DNA of 17,793 nt. Origin: Propionibacteriaceae bacterium. Lineage in GTDB: Bacteria > Actinomycetota > Actinomycetes > Propionibacteriales > Propionibacteriaceae. How positions within the stretch are numbered: the first letter of the stretch is position 1; every line of letters begins with the position of its first letter. A program made the position numbers and the translations under genes. Shown piece by piece: positions 5,698 through 12,329 of the stretch. The notes under the pieces were generated by a model. That model had not been told where the DNA came from. It ran no database searches and saw only the letters and a program-made list of their open reading frames with translations. The stretch spans positions 1 through 17,793 of the forward strand of contig JAUNUL010000016.1 of the NCBI GenBank assembly GCA_030538175.1. Direction: 5' to 3'.

Positions 5698-7314
5698 TCA
5701 ACGCAGATAGTCGAAGACAGTCCACTGTCCGTTGGAGTGCAGGTGGTGTGTGCCGCAGATGCCCGGCATGAAGTCGGGGTCGATGTTGCGCACCACCACC
5801 TCCGCGTACACCTCGTCATCCAGACGCGTGATCTTCCGAATGGTCGACCCGGCGCCATACGTGGTGAACCCGATGCGTTGCGAAACCCGATAGATGTCAT
5901 CACCATCGCGGAGGATGCCACCATTGCGGGCGGCCTGGGCATCGGTGACCACCGGATTCTGCGGATGTGGGGTCCAGTCCTGAGTCAGCAGGGTGGGGGC
6001 CGAGAAGACATGAAGTTCAGCTCCGGGGCGTTGCTGACCGCTGGGGTCGATATTGGTGAGCATCCACCACTTGTCCGCGTGCGGGAACAGCAGCGTGTCA
6101 CAGGCATCCACGTTCGGCATCAACGTCGCGGCAAGTTCCCATTGCAGGGGGAATGTAGTGCAGCGATAGAGGCGGATCTCGTTGGCTCCCATGGTTTCGG
6201 GGCACATATAGATCTCACCGTCGTGACGGAAGACGTTCGGGAACGACAGATGGAAACTCTCGTCGAGAGCCACGCCGAGGCGTTCGGCACCGTCCTCGGA
6301 AAGGCGATAGACCGAGATGATCCCACGAGCAGTGGCGAAGGGGTACTCCTCGACGAAGCAGTACTGCTGTCCCTCATGCTCGAACACAAAAGGGTCCGCC
6401 AGGAAGGTGTCGGCGGGGTTCTCGATCTCGGTGGCTCCGGCAAAGTCCACGTGCTGCCACGAGACATTCTGGAAACCGACGGACCACGTGCCCTCTTTGC
6501 CGAGGCGGCGACGGAGCCGGCCGGTGGCCATGGCACGGGCGCGGTTGAACCCATACCGCAACTGGCGTACGACCGATGGGGTCGCAGGGGCAGCGACGGC
6601 GAGCTGCGGCGTGCCCGCCGCGATCGTGGGGAGGTCCCCCGACCGTGCGAGCGTCGTCAGTGCCTCCTGCAGGTGATGCATCGCCAATTGGGTGATACCG
6701 GCCCGGTTCGCCGCATAAGACGGATAGGTGGCATGACTCCCGGTCCGGATCACCCGGACGCCCTGCGGACCGTGTTGGGAGACGGTGAACGACGTTGTCG
6801 GGGCGCGGTGGAGCACCTCGGTGAATCCGGGTGGGCCGACCGCAGGTCCGGTCCCATCCCCGAGATCGAGTTGCAGTACGCCGTGGCGCACCCCCGTCGC
6901 GAGCCCGGACCGCAGGGCAGTGGTGGGGACCAACCGGACGAGGACATCCACGCCGGCGAGGTCCCGGGCCAGTTCCGCAGAGCCATGCTCGGTCATGTCG
7001 ACCGTGACCACCCGGTGGCCGCCCGTCGTCAGGTCGACACTGTCCGCGTGCCGGGCGAACTCCGGGCGGCGCTGCAGAGCCCTGGCCTCCAGCGAGGTCA
7101 GCAGCGCGAACAATGACCGCGCCATCCTCACCGGAGCTTTGGCAGCGGGGGCGTTGTTGGCAACGACGATCACGTGCGTCACCAGAAGATCGGATCGATC
7201 GCGGGTCCAGTCGAGGAAGTCCCGGATCTCGGAAGGTCCGAACCGGGACTCCGCGACCAACCCGATCTTCAAGGGGTCGATGTCTGACACCGTGTGCTCA
7301 CTTCTGGCGGTCAT
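5698..7314 (-). CDS. GINT1-like beta-propeller protein with degenerate formyltransferase-like N-terminus, 538 aa
   Basis: Two parts are visible. Residues 15-230 look like a worn formyltransferase fold: KIGLVAES (16-23), LVRLVP (125-130) and VGPPGFTEVLHRAPTTSFTV (159-178), the equivalent of the stretch after the catalytic loop in methionyl-tRNA formyltransferase relatives. The usual His of the HxSLLP loop is absent (LQLDLGDGTG, 147-156), so catalysis of that kind is doubtful. Residues 275-538 form a five-bladed-propeller-like region recalling the N-terminal domain of plant glucosamine inositolphosphorylceramide transferase (GINT1): LADPFVF (305-311), CFVEEYP (319-325), HLSFPNVF (355-362), IYMCPET (368-374) and KWWMLTNI (415-422). 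A carbohydrate-related role is inferred from family and context. The start overlaps the previous stop by four bases (ATGA); a GTG eight codons in is an alternative. It is last in the minus-strand operon. No signal peptide is seen. Confidence 0.72.
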   Translation of the reverse strand: MTARSEHTVSDIDPLKIGLVAESRFGPSEIRDFLDWTRDRSDLLVTHVIVVANNAPAAKAPVRMARSLFALLTSLEARALQRRPEFARHADSVDLTTGGHRVVTVDMTEHGSAELARDLAGVDVLVRLVPTTALRSGLATGVRHGVLQLDLGDGTGPAVGPPGFTEVLHRAPTTSFTVSQHGPQGVRVIRTGSHATYPSYAANRAGITQLAMHHLQEALTTLARSGDLPTIAAGTPQLAVAAPATPSVVRQLRYGFNRARAMATGRLRRRLGKEGTWSVGFQNVSWQHVDFAGATEIENPADTFLADPFVFEHEGQQYCFVEEYPFATARGIISVYRLSEDGAERLGVALDESFHLSFPNVFRHDGEIYMCPETMGANEIRLYRCTTFPLQWELAATLMPNVDACDTLLFPHADKWWMLTNIDPSGQQRPGAELHVFSAPTLLTQDWTPHPQNPVVTDAQAARNGGILRDGDDIYRVSQRIGFTTYGAGSTIRKITRLDDEVYAEVVVRNIDPDFMPGICGTHHLHSNGQWTVFDYLR

Positions 7315-9104
7315 CCCCGCCGCGGGAAACGGAACCTGGAGGGACGCTGTCCATCCTTGGTGGGTTGCCCACCATCGCGGGGAATGGCTGGTCGGATCTG
7401 GGTGACTTCCGAACTGTCGTCCGGTGAGTACGCCGGCCCGCTTGCTGCAGGGGGTTCCGGCTGGCGGAGGATCGTGGAGTCCGCCGCGTTATCAGGTGCC
7501 CGGAAATCCGGCCCCTGCGGGGAGGCTTGGCGATCACGACCGTCATCGTGACCTTGCCCGCTCGAGCTGGCCTGACCCGCAGAAGGCCACTGTGCTTCCG
7601 CGGGACGCAGCATGGTGGCGTCCACGTCGTGTGGCGCCTGCCCGTATCCGTGCGAAGGCGAGGGTGCTTCGGTGGGGCGGAGCATGGTGGCGTCCACGTC
7701 GTGTGGTAGATGGCTGGCCGGCGCATGGTCCAGAGCTCGTTGCGGGGTGCCAGTCTGCCGGGTCGCCCCCGCCAGAGCCTGGAAGCGGCTCCGGCTGACC
7801 TCGTGAAAGTCCCGGAGGGTTGGCAAGTTGACCAAGACCCCTCGCCCGGCGATTCCCCAGAGCATCCAGACCATGAAGTTGGGCATGGGATAGGGATTGG
7901 GGCTGGTCATGCTGGGCACGAACCAGATGAAGAAGGCAGCCCAGCCGAGCAACTTCCAACCATGGATCTCGTGCACGCGGGCTCGGCCGGACAGGGCAAG
8001 CACCGGGCCCAAGAGGACCACCAGACCCCACAGGATCGCACCGGGGATGCCGGTTTCCGCAGCCCTCGACAGGAAGACGTTATGGATCTCGATGTTGACG
8101 GTGGTAACGGGATAGTTGTCGGCCTGGCGGACCCAGAGCATGCCATCGATGAGGAACTGTCCCCAACCGATGCCCTGCAGTGGCTCGGCCGCAATGATGC
8201 GGAACGCCGCGTCGTTGGTGTTGACGCGGTCGAAGAGCGACCCGCCCTCGGAAGCCCGGGCGAACAGGTCGTCCCGGAGTCCCGGGTTCATCAGCAGAAT
8301 GAGCCCCGCGAGCCCCAACAGGACACCGCCAATGGTCGGCACCCGTCGTCGCAGGGCTGGGACTCCGAGGACGAAAACGGCCGCGCCCAGGGCCAGGCCC
8401 AACCAAGCCGATCGGGTCATCGACATGGCATTCGCCACCACGCTGAGGACAGCCGCAGCCACCCCGACCCATCGCCACGCACCCTTGGAGCGATAGGCCA
8501 GGAACGCGGACATGAAAAAGGTGAGCGCCGCTGTCATGCCGAGCGGTTCACCACCGCCAAACGGTCCGACTGCGCGCCATTCGGGCATGATCTCGTGGAA
8601 GTCCTCGATATAGCGAGGGAAGACCAACAGCCACAGACCCAAACGCTCCAGGATCGCAGTGAAGCCGAGATAGATGCCCAGCACCGCGGCCGTGCGCAGG
8701 AGCAGCATTCGTCGAGTGGCGGTGGCAAAGATCAGTGCGCCGACGATGAACATCGCGAAGGGCAGCACGATCCGGTCCAGCAGTGCGAACCCCTTGTGGG
8801 TGTCGGTGAGCACGCCCGTCGATATCCACGAGATCAAGGTCCAGACCACCGTGAGCACCATGACGGGATAGACCGCCCGCCACCGAAGGCTCTCCGTGCC
8901 CGGATCGAGGATCAACAAGACGATAGCCAACAGGAACAGGGGACGGTCCAGCGCCATCGGCAGGCCGAGTGCGTCGGAATGCCCCGAGAACATGCTGAGG
9001 AGGAGCGCCGCCAGGAAGACCCACACGAAGAGGGGAGCTCTGGTTTCCGCTGATCTCTCCTGCTGGGCGCGGACTCGCGCCCGAGCGAGCGCAGCGACGG
9101 CCAT
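7311..9104 (-). CDS. Wzy/O-antigen-ligase-like membrane protein with repetitive cytoplasmic-type tail, 597 aa
   Basis: Residues 25-440 are a polytopic membrane protein with roughly ten or more hydrophobic segments (for example 25-40, 56-66, 78-95, 112-128, 139-161, 187-204, 211-226, 232-249, 257-272, 354-371, 385-397). Wzy_C hallmarks are SMTRSAWLGLALG (228-240) and, after a long outside loop, IEIHNVFLSRAAETGIPG (338-355). Proteins of this type polymerise lipid-linked repeats or ligate glycan to a carrier; polymerase is favoured here because flippase and Wzz-like genes adjoin. The 150-residue tail (about 450-597) is hydrophilic and low in complexity, with four copies of a [D/E]-x-T-x-[I/L]-R-[P/Q] motif at Thr473, 497, 544 and 568, and it ends in basic residues. 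The start is two bases after the upstream stop and the 3' end overlaps the next gene, so the gene is embedded in an operon. Confidence 0.87.
   Translation of the reverse strand: MAVAALARARVRAQQERSAETRAPLFVWVFLAALLLSMFSGHSDALGLPMALDRPLFLLAIVLLILDPGTESLRWRAVYPVMVLTVVWTLISWISTGVLTDTHKGFALLDRIVLPFAMFIVGALIFATATRRMLLLRTAAVLGIYLGFTAILERLGLWLLVFPRYIEDFHEIMPEWRAVGPFGGGEPLGMTAALTFFMSAFLAYRSKGAWRWVGVAAAVLSVVANAMSMTRSAWLGLALGAAVFVLGVPALRRRVPTIGGVLLGLAGLILLMNPGLRDDLFARASEGGSLFDRVNTNDAAFRIIAAEPLQGIGWGQFLIDGMLWVRQADNYPVTTVNIEIHNVFLSRAAETGIPGAILWGLVVLLGPVLALSGRARVHEIHGWKLLGWAAFFIWFVPSMTSPNPYPMPNFMVWMLWGIAGRGVLVNLPTLRDFHEVSRSRFQALAGATRQTGTPQRALDHAPASHLPHDVDATMLRPTEAPSPSHGYGQAPHDVDATMLRPAEAQWPSAGQASSSGQGHDDGRDRQASPQGPDFRAPDNAADSTILRQPEPPAASGPAYSPDDSSEVTQIRPAIPRDGGQPTKDGQRPSRFRFPRRG
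7609..7706 (-). repeat. Tandem 72-base direct repeat in the Wzy-like tail
   Basis: Positions 7609-7634 and 7681-7706 are identical over 26 bases, and similarity continues weakly outward (TGCTTC at 7593 and 7665), giving a period of 72 bases or 24 codons. In protein the two copies encode PHDVDATML at residues 491-499 and 467-475. Two more divergent copies of the core motif lie further along the tail at Thr544 and Thr568, again near multiples of 24 residues. Confidence 0.9.
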
Positions 9105-9106
9105 CG

Positions 9107-9955
9107 TCAGCCCTGGGTCTGGCCGCGGCGACGAGCCGACGCGGTCGCGCTGATGACGCCCACGGCACCGCCCACGACCAAACCGAGCAGGCCACCGATC
9201 TGCATGTTGCTGGACCGGCTGGAGGTCGGCTTGCCGACTTCACGGACGAGGGTGAGCTTCGCGGCCTGCGAGTTCTCTGAGATCAGACGGACGAGCTTGG
9301 TCTGCTGTGCGTTCAGTTCGGCCTCGGCGATTCCCTCTGCGCCCTTGGCCTCGGCCAGTCGGTTGCGGGCTCCATCACGCTGTTCCACCGTGGCGACGGG
9401 GGGTGCTTGGAGGCGGATCAGCTCAGCCTGGTGCGACTGCACGCGAGCGAACGCATCGGAATACTGCTGCGAGGCGGCAGCGAGGGCGTCACGGGTGTCC
9501 TTGATCTCCCGCTGGATGCTCTCGTCGTTCACCTGGGCGATCAGCTCATCGGCCGCCGCGGTGGCGGCAGCTGTCGCGTCCTCGGCGTTCTTGGACGTGG
9601 CCTCGATCCGGATCACGTTGGATTCCGGGATCTGCGACGCCTTGAGCTTGACACCCGGCATGGTGGCCTCGCGGGCGACACCCGTGCTGTTGACGTAGCG
9701 CGCATAGTTGGACGCGAGGTTCACTGCGGCCAAAGGGAAGCCGGCGATAGCCGACGTGGTCAGCGAGCCCTGCCCGACCGCAACCCGCACCTCTGCGGTC
9801 TGTGACGTCGGGATGAGGAGGCCAACCAGGACACCCAGGAGGGCGCCCACGAGGGAGATGGCGCTCACCCTGACCCAGCGCTTGCGGACCGCGGCCATGG
9901 GCGCTGCCGTGCGATCAATAATGGGCTCGTCCTCGCGTGCCTCAACTGTGCTCAT
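9107..9955 (-). CDS. Wzz-like polysaccharide chain-length / co-polymerase protein, 282 aa
   Basis: The layout is that of a chain-length determinant protein: a short cytoplasmic N-terminus, TM1 at about 29-49, a long extracytoplasmic part with a helical, coiled-coil-prone stretch (about 145-235, rich in Ala, Glu and Gln), and TM2 at about 251-271 followed by a basic RRRGQTQG end. No kinase domain or Walker motif follows TM2, so if a tyrosine kinase partner exists it is encoded elsewhere. These proteins sit with Wzy and set polymer length; here the Wzy-like gene follows after two bases. The frame opens further upstream to 10069, but ATG 9955 is preferred because the TM1-proximal N-terminus then has normal length; its ribosome binding site (GTGGAA) is weak. 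TAGGTT on the minus strand (9970-9975) could be a -10 element for an internal promoter with a very short leader. Confidence 0.85.
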   Translation of the reverse strand: MSTVEAREDEPIIDRTAAPMAAVRKRWVRVSAISLVGALLGVLVGLLIPTSQTAEVRVAVGQGSLTTSAIAGFPLAAVNLASNYARYVNSTGVAREATMPGVKLKASQIPESNVIRIEATSKNAEDATAAATAAADELIAQVNDESIQREIKDTRDALAAASQQYSDAFARVQSHQAELIRLQAPPVATVEQRDGARNRLAEAKGAEGIAEAELNAQQTKLVRLISENSQAAKLTLVREVGKPTSSRSSNMQIGGLLGLVVGGAVGVISATASARRRGQTQG

Positions 9956-10065
9956 TCGTTCCACTGGACAACCTAACCTGAAACTGACGTGGTCGGCTGA
10001 GTCTTGCACGCACGTGCTAAAGCACCCAAGCTGCGGTCCGCTGACCGTGACGGCTGCCCCGGGGT

Positions 10066-10090
10066 GCACCGCCTGGATACAGGTGGGTGC
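10066..10090 (-). terminator. Hairpin just after the GT4 gene (weak candidate)
   Basis: GCACC-g-CCTG (10066-10075) can pair with CAGG-tg-GGTGC (10080-10090), with a GATA loop and a small internal bulge. It starts seven bases after the stop of the minus-strand GT4 gene. No T-run follows on the minus strand, so it may only slow or trim the transcript, allowing differential expression of the Wzz-like gene after it. Confidence 0.3.
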
Positions 10091-10096
10091 CGTCTG

Positions 10097-11341
10097 TCAA
10101 AGGGAGCGGGCCCCCTGGAGGAAGGCGTACTGTCGCTGTGCCTGCTCGGCCTTGGAATAGTCCCGGATGACTGCATCTCGACCGGCCTCGCCGAGTCGGA
10201 CGGCCAGCGCCGGATCTGCGGCGAGCTCAGTGAGCGCGTCGGCGACCAGATCTGCGCGCCCGGGGGTGAGGAGCCACCCATTGACGCCATTCACAACGAG
10301 CTCGCCGATGCCGGCGATCCGAGTCGTCACCACGGGCAGACCCGTCGACATCGCCTCCATCAGCACCACCGGCAGCCCCTCTTGGAAGCTGGGCAGGCAG
10401 AAAACGTTCGCCCAGTGATAGTGCGCCAGGATGTCGTCCTGGCCGACCGCGCCGGTGAACGTCACCTCATTGACCAAGTTGGCTGCCGCAACCTGGGCGG
10501 TCAGCGACTCGCGCAGGGGCCCGTCGCCGACCAGGCGTACTTCGAAGGAAACGCCCGCCTTCTTCATGGCCGCCAGCGCATCGATCAGGACAGGAGTGCC
10601 CTTCTCCGGGACCAGCCGACCGACCTGAAGGATCCGCAGTGGGGTCTCCGCCCGGACGCCGGGGGCCGGCAGACTAAAGCGATCCGTGTCGACGCTCATC
10701 CGCACCAGATGGAGCTTCGACCAATGCTCGGGATCGGTGAACCGCATGAGTTGGCTGCGGGTGAAATCCGAAATGCAAGCCACGCCTGATGCCGATTCCA
10801 CCTTGGCGGTCAGGTCATAGTGGGCAACGGCCTCAAACTCGGTGGAGCCGTGCATGGTGAAAGACCACGACCAGCCCGAATCCGGGCCATCCAGGGCCAA
10901 CCCCAACTCAGCCACGAGCCGGGCGATATCCGCACCATTGTTGGCGAAGTGGGCGTGGATGTGACGGATCCCCTGGCGGGACATTTCCTGCTGGATCCGT
11001 GCAGCCTCAGCCAGATAGAACATCTGCCAGACACGGGCGCGGACCCGCTTGTCGCCGGTCCGGGCAGCCTTCGTGAGGGCTCGGAAATAACCGGCGGGGT
11101 TCCGGGTCACAGCAGACGCGTTGTCCCGCAGGACCTGTCCCTTGTCTGCTTGGACGACCACCGTGCTTGCAGCCTCGCTGCGCATCGCCTCGCTGGACAG
11201 CTCGGCGGGGGGCTGACGGACGCTGAACGTCACCACGTCGAGGCCCAGCTCCCGCAAACCGAGAACTTCGCGTTCGATGAAGGTGTGGGAGAGCGCCGGA
11301 TACTGGCTCACCAGATAGGCAACGGGTGCTGCGACCTGCAT
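10097..11341 (-). CDS. Family 4 glycosyltransferase (GT-B fold), WcaL-like, 414 aa
   Basis: This retaining GT-B glycosyltransferase probably extends the lipid-linked repeat unit at the cytoplasmic face. The N-terminus YLVSQYPALSHTFIEREV (9-26) is typical of WcaL/AmsK-type enzymes of colanic acid and amylovoran synthesis. IRHIHAHFANNGADIA (125-140) and FTMHGSTEFE (161-170) follow; the donor domain starts at ILQVGRLVPEKG (237-248), with VGDGP (271-275) and the nucleotide-sugar motif EGLPVVLME (321-329, the E-x7-E pair). There is no signal peptide or TM segment. The ATG is preceded by AAAGGACG at good distance. It lies 29 bases after the GT2 gene and 141 before the Wzz-like gene. Donor sugar unknown. 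Tyrosine codons are mostly TAT (7 of 8). Confidence 0.92.
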   Translation of the reverse strand: MQVAAPVAYLVSQYPALSHTFIEREVLGLRELGLDVVTFSVRQPPAELSSEAMRSEAASTVVVQADKGQVLRDNASAVTRNPAGYFRALTKAARTGDKRVRARVWQMFYLAEAARIQQEMSRQGIRHIHAHFANNGADIARLVAELGLALDGPDSGWSWSFTMHGSTEFEAVAHYDLTAKVESASGVACISDFTRSQLMRFTDPEHWSKLHLVRMSVDTDRFSLPAPGVRAETPLRILQVGRLVPEKGTPVLIDALAAMKKAGVSFEVRLVGDGPLRESLTAQVAAANLVNEVTFTGAVGQDDILAHYHWANVFCLPSFQEGLPVVLMEAMSTGLPVVTTRIAGIGELVVNGVNGWLLTPGRADLVADALTELAADPALAVRLGEAGRDAVIRDYSKAEQAQRQYAFLQGARSL

Positions 11342-11369
11342 GTGACGTCCTTTCAGACAATCAAGGGGA

Positions 11370-12221
11370 TCAGGACTGTTGGCGGCTGGATTCGTCGCGG
11401 TGCCACTGCTGAGGCGTACGCCGTGACCGGACGCGGGCTGCGACCGTGATGCCGGAATAGACAGCTGCGGCAGGGATCAGGCCCGGTCGACGACGGAGCA
11501 ACTCGACCAGTGCCTGAGCCGTGGAGCGGGTCGTCATGGCAGCATCCATCCCGGGCACGGGGGGTGCTGCGGCGAGCTCTTGGGAGCCCTGGGCAGCCCG
11601 GGTGCGCACGGCCAGGAGATCCTGCCAACGGCGGGGGACCCGGACGACGAATTCACCAGGCACGGTGATCCGTTCATCCAGGGTGAACAGGCGCTGCACG
11701 AAAAGGTCGTCCGCGGTCAGCTCCGGGAAGGCATCGAAACGTTGGCGGCCCTTCTCGGACAGGGCATAGATGCCGAGACCGATCAATCCTTCGGTCACAT
11801 AGGGCAGGCGTTCATAGATGGCATAGAAGCCTCGAACCACTGCGTCCGTGCCCTCGGTATCGAACCGGATGTGCGGCGCCGCCGCCCGGGGCTCGTCGAC
11901 GTTGAGGGCCTCCCACAGGCTGCGCACGGTCCCCGGGGAGAGCTGGATATCCGCATCCAGATAGATCCGGGGAAATAAGGTCGCGTGGCTGTCACCCAGG
12001 TTCAGCGCATTGGCCTTGCCGCCGGTGGGGGTTTCCACCACCACCAGCCCAGGAATCAGGTCGCTGGCAGCACGGGCCACTTCGGCCGAACGGTCCGTGG
12101 ATCCGTTGACCACCACGATGACCTCGAAGCCCTCGATGCCGGGTTGGTCGGCCAGGGCCTTGAGGCATCCGGGCAAGAGGCGTTCTTCGTTGTGTGCCGG
12201 GATGATGATGCTTCCGTGCAT
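11370..12221 (-). CDS. Family 2 glycosyltransferase, 283 aa
   Basis: This GT2 enzyme opens with GSIIIPAHNEERLLPGCL (3-20), then FEVIVVVNGSTDRS (32-45), TPTGGKANALNLGD (65-78) and the metal-binding YLDADIQL (87-94). LTADDLFVQRLF (168-179) supplies the later acidic active-site region of the fold. The C-terminal part (200-283) is basic and has one weakly hydrophobic stretch (about 247-262), so peripheral membrane binding is possible. ATG 12221 is chosen over the GTG two codons earlier because GGAGG (12227-12231) overlaps that GTG and stands five bases before the ATG. The GT4 gene follows after 28 bases. The 108-base gap before it (towards the flippase) contains TAGGTT at 12285-12290 on the minus strand, a possible -10. 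The acceptor and donor are unknown. Confidence 0.9.
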   Translation of the reverse strand: MHGSIIIPAHNEERLLPGCLKALADQPGIEGFEVIVVVNGSTDRSAEVARAASDLIPGLVVVETPTGGKANALNLGDSHATLFPRIYLDADIQLSPGTVRSLWEALNVDEPRAAAPHIRFDTEGTDAVVRGFYAIYERLPYVTEGLIGLGIYALSEKGRQRFDAFPELTADDLFVQRLFTLDERITVPGEFVVRVPRRWQDLLAVRTRAAQGSQELAAAPPVPGMDAAMTTRSTAQALVELLRRRPGLIPAAAVYSGITVAARVRSRRTPQQWHRDESSRQQS

Positions 12222-12329
12222 CGTCACCTCCCCCTTCGCAGATGTCGCGTCCGGCTGCCTGGCCGGGGACTACAGGGCATGGTCAACCTAGCGCAGTCGA
12301 TCGTGCGCCCCGTGGGTGTCGGCGAGCTG

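Noticed and set aside
5737..7116. 459-codon plus-strand frame opposite the GINT1-like gene
   Set aside because: The translation is low-complexity and charged without motifs, and it runs through the mirror of recognised propeller motifs; a GC-rich antisense artefact.
7609..7706. Start of a CRISPR or other repeat array
   Set aside because: There are only two identical copies, they are in frame in a coding tail, and the period fits 24 codons.
7710..9053. 447-codon plus-strand frame opposite the Wzy-like gene
   Set aside because: Extremely hydrophilic Gln/His/Arg/Glu-rich translation, as expected opposite membrane-protein codons; the minus strand carries the Wzy_C motifs.
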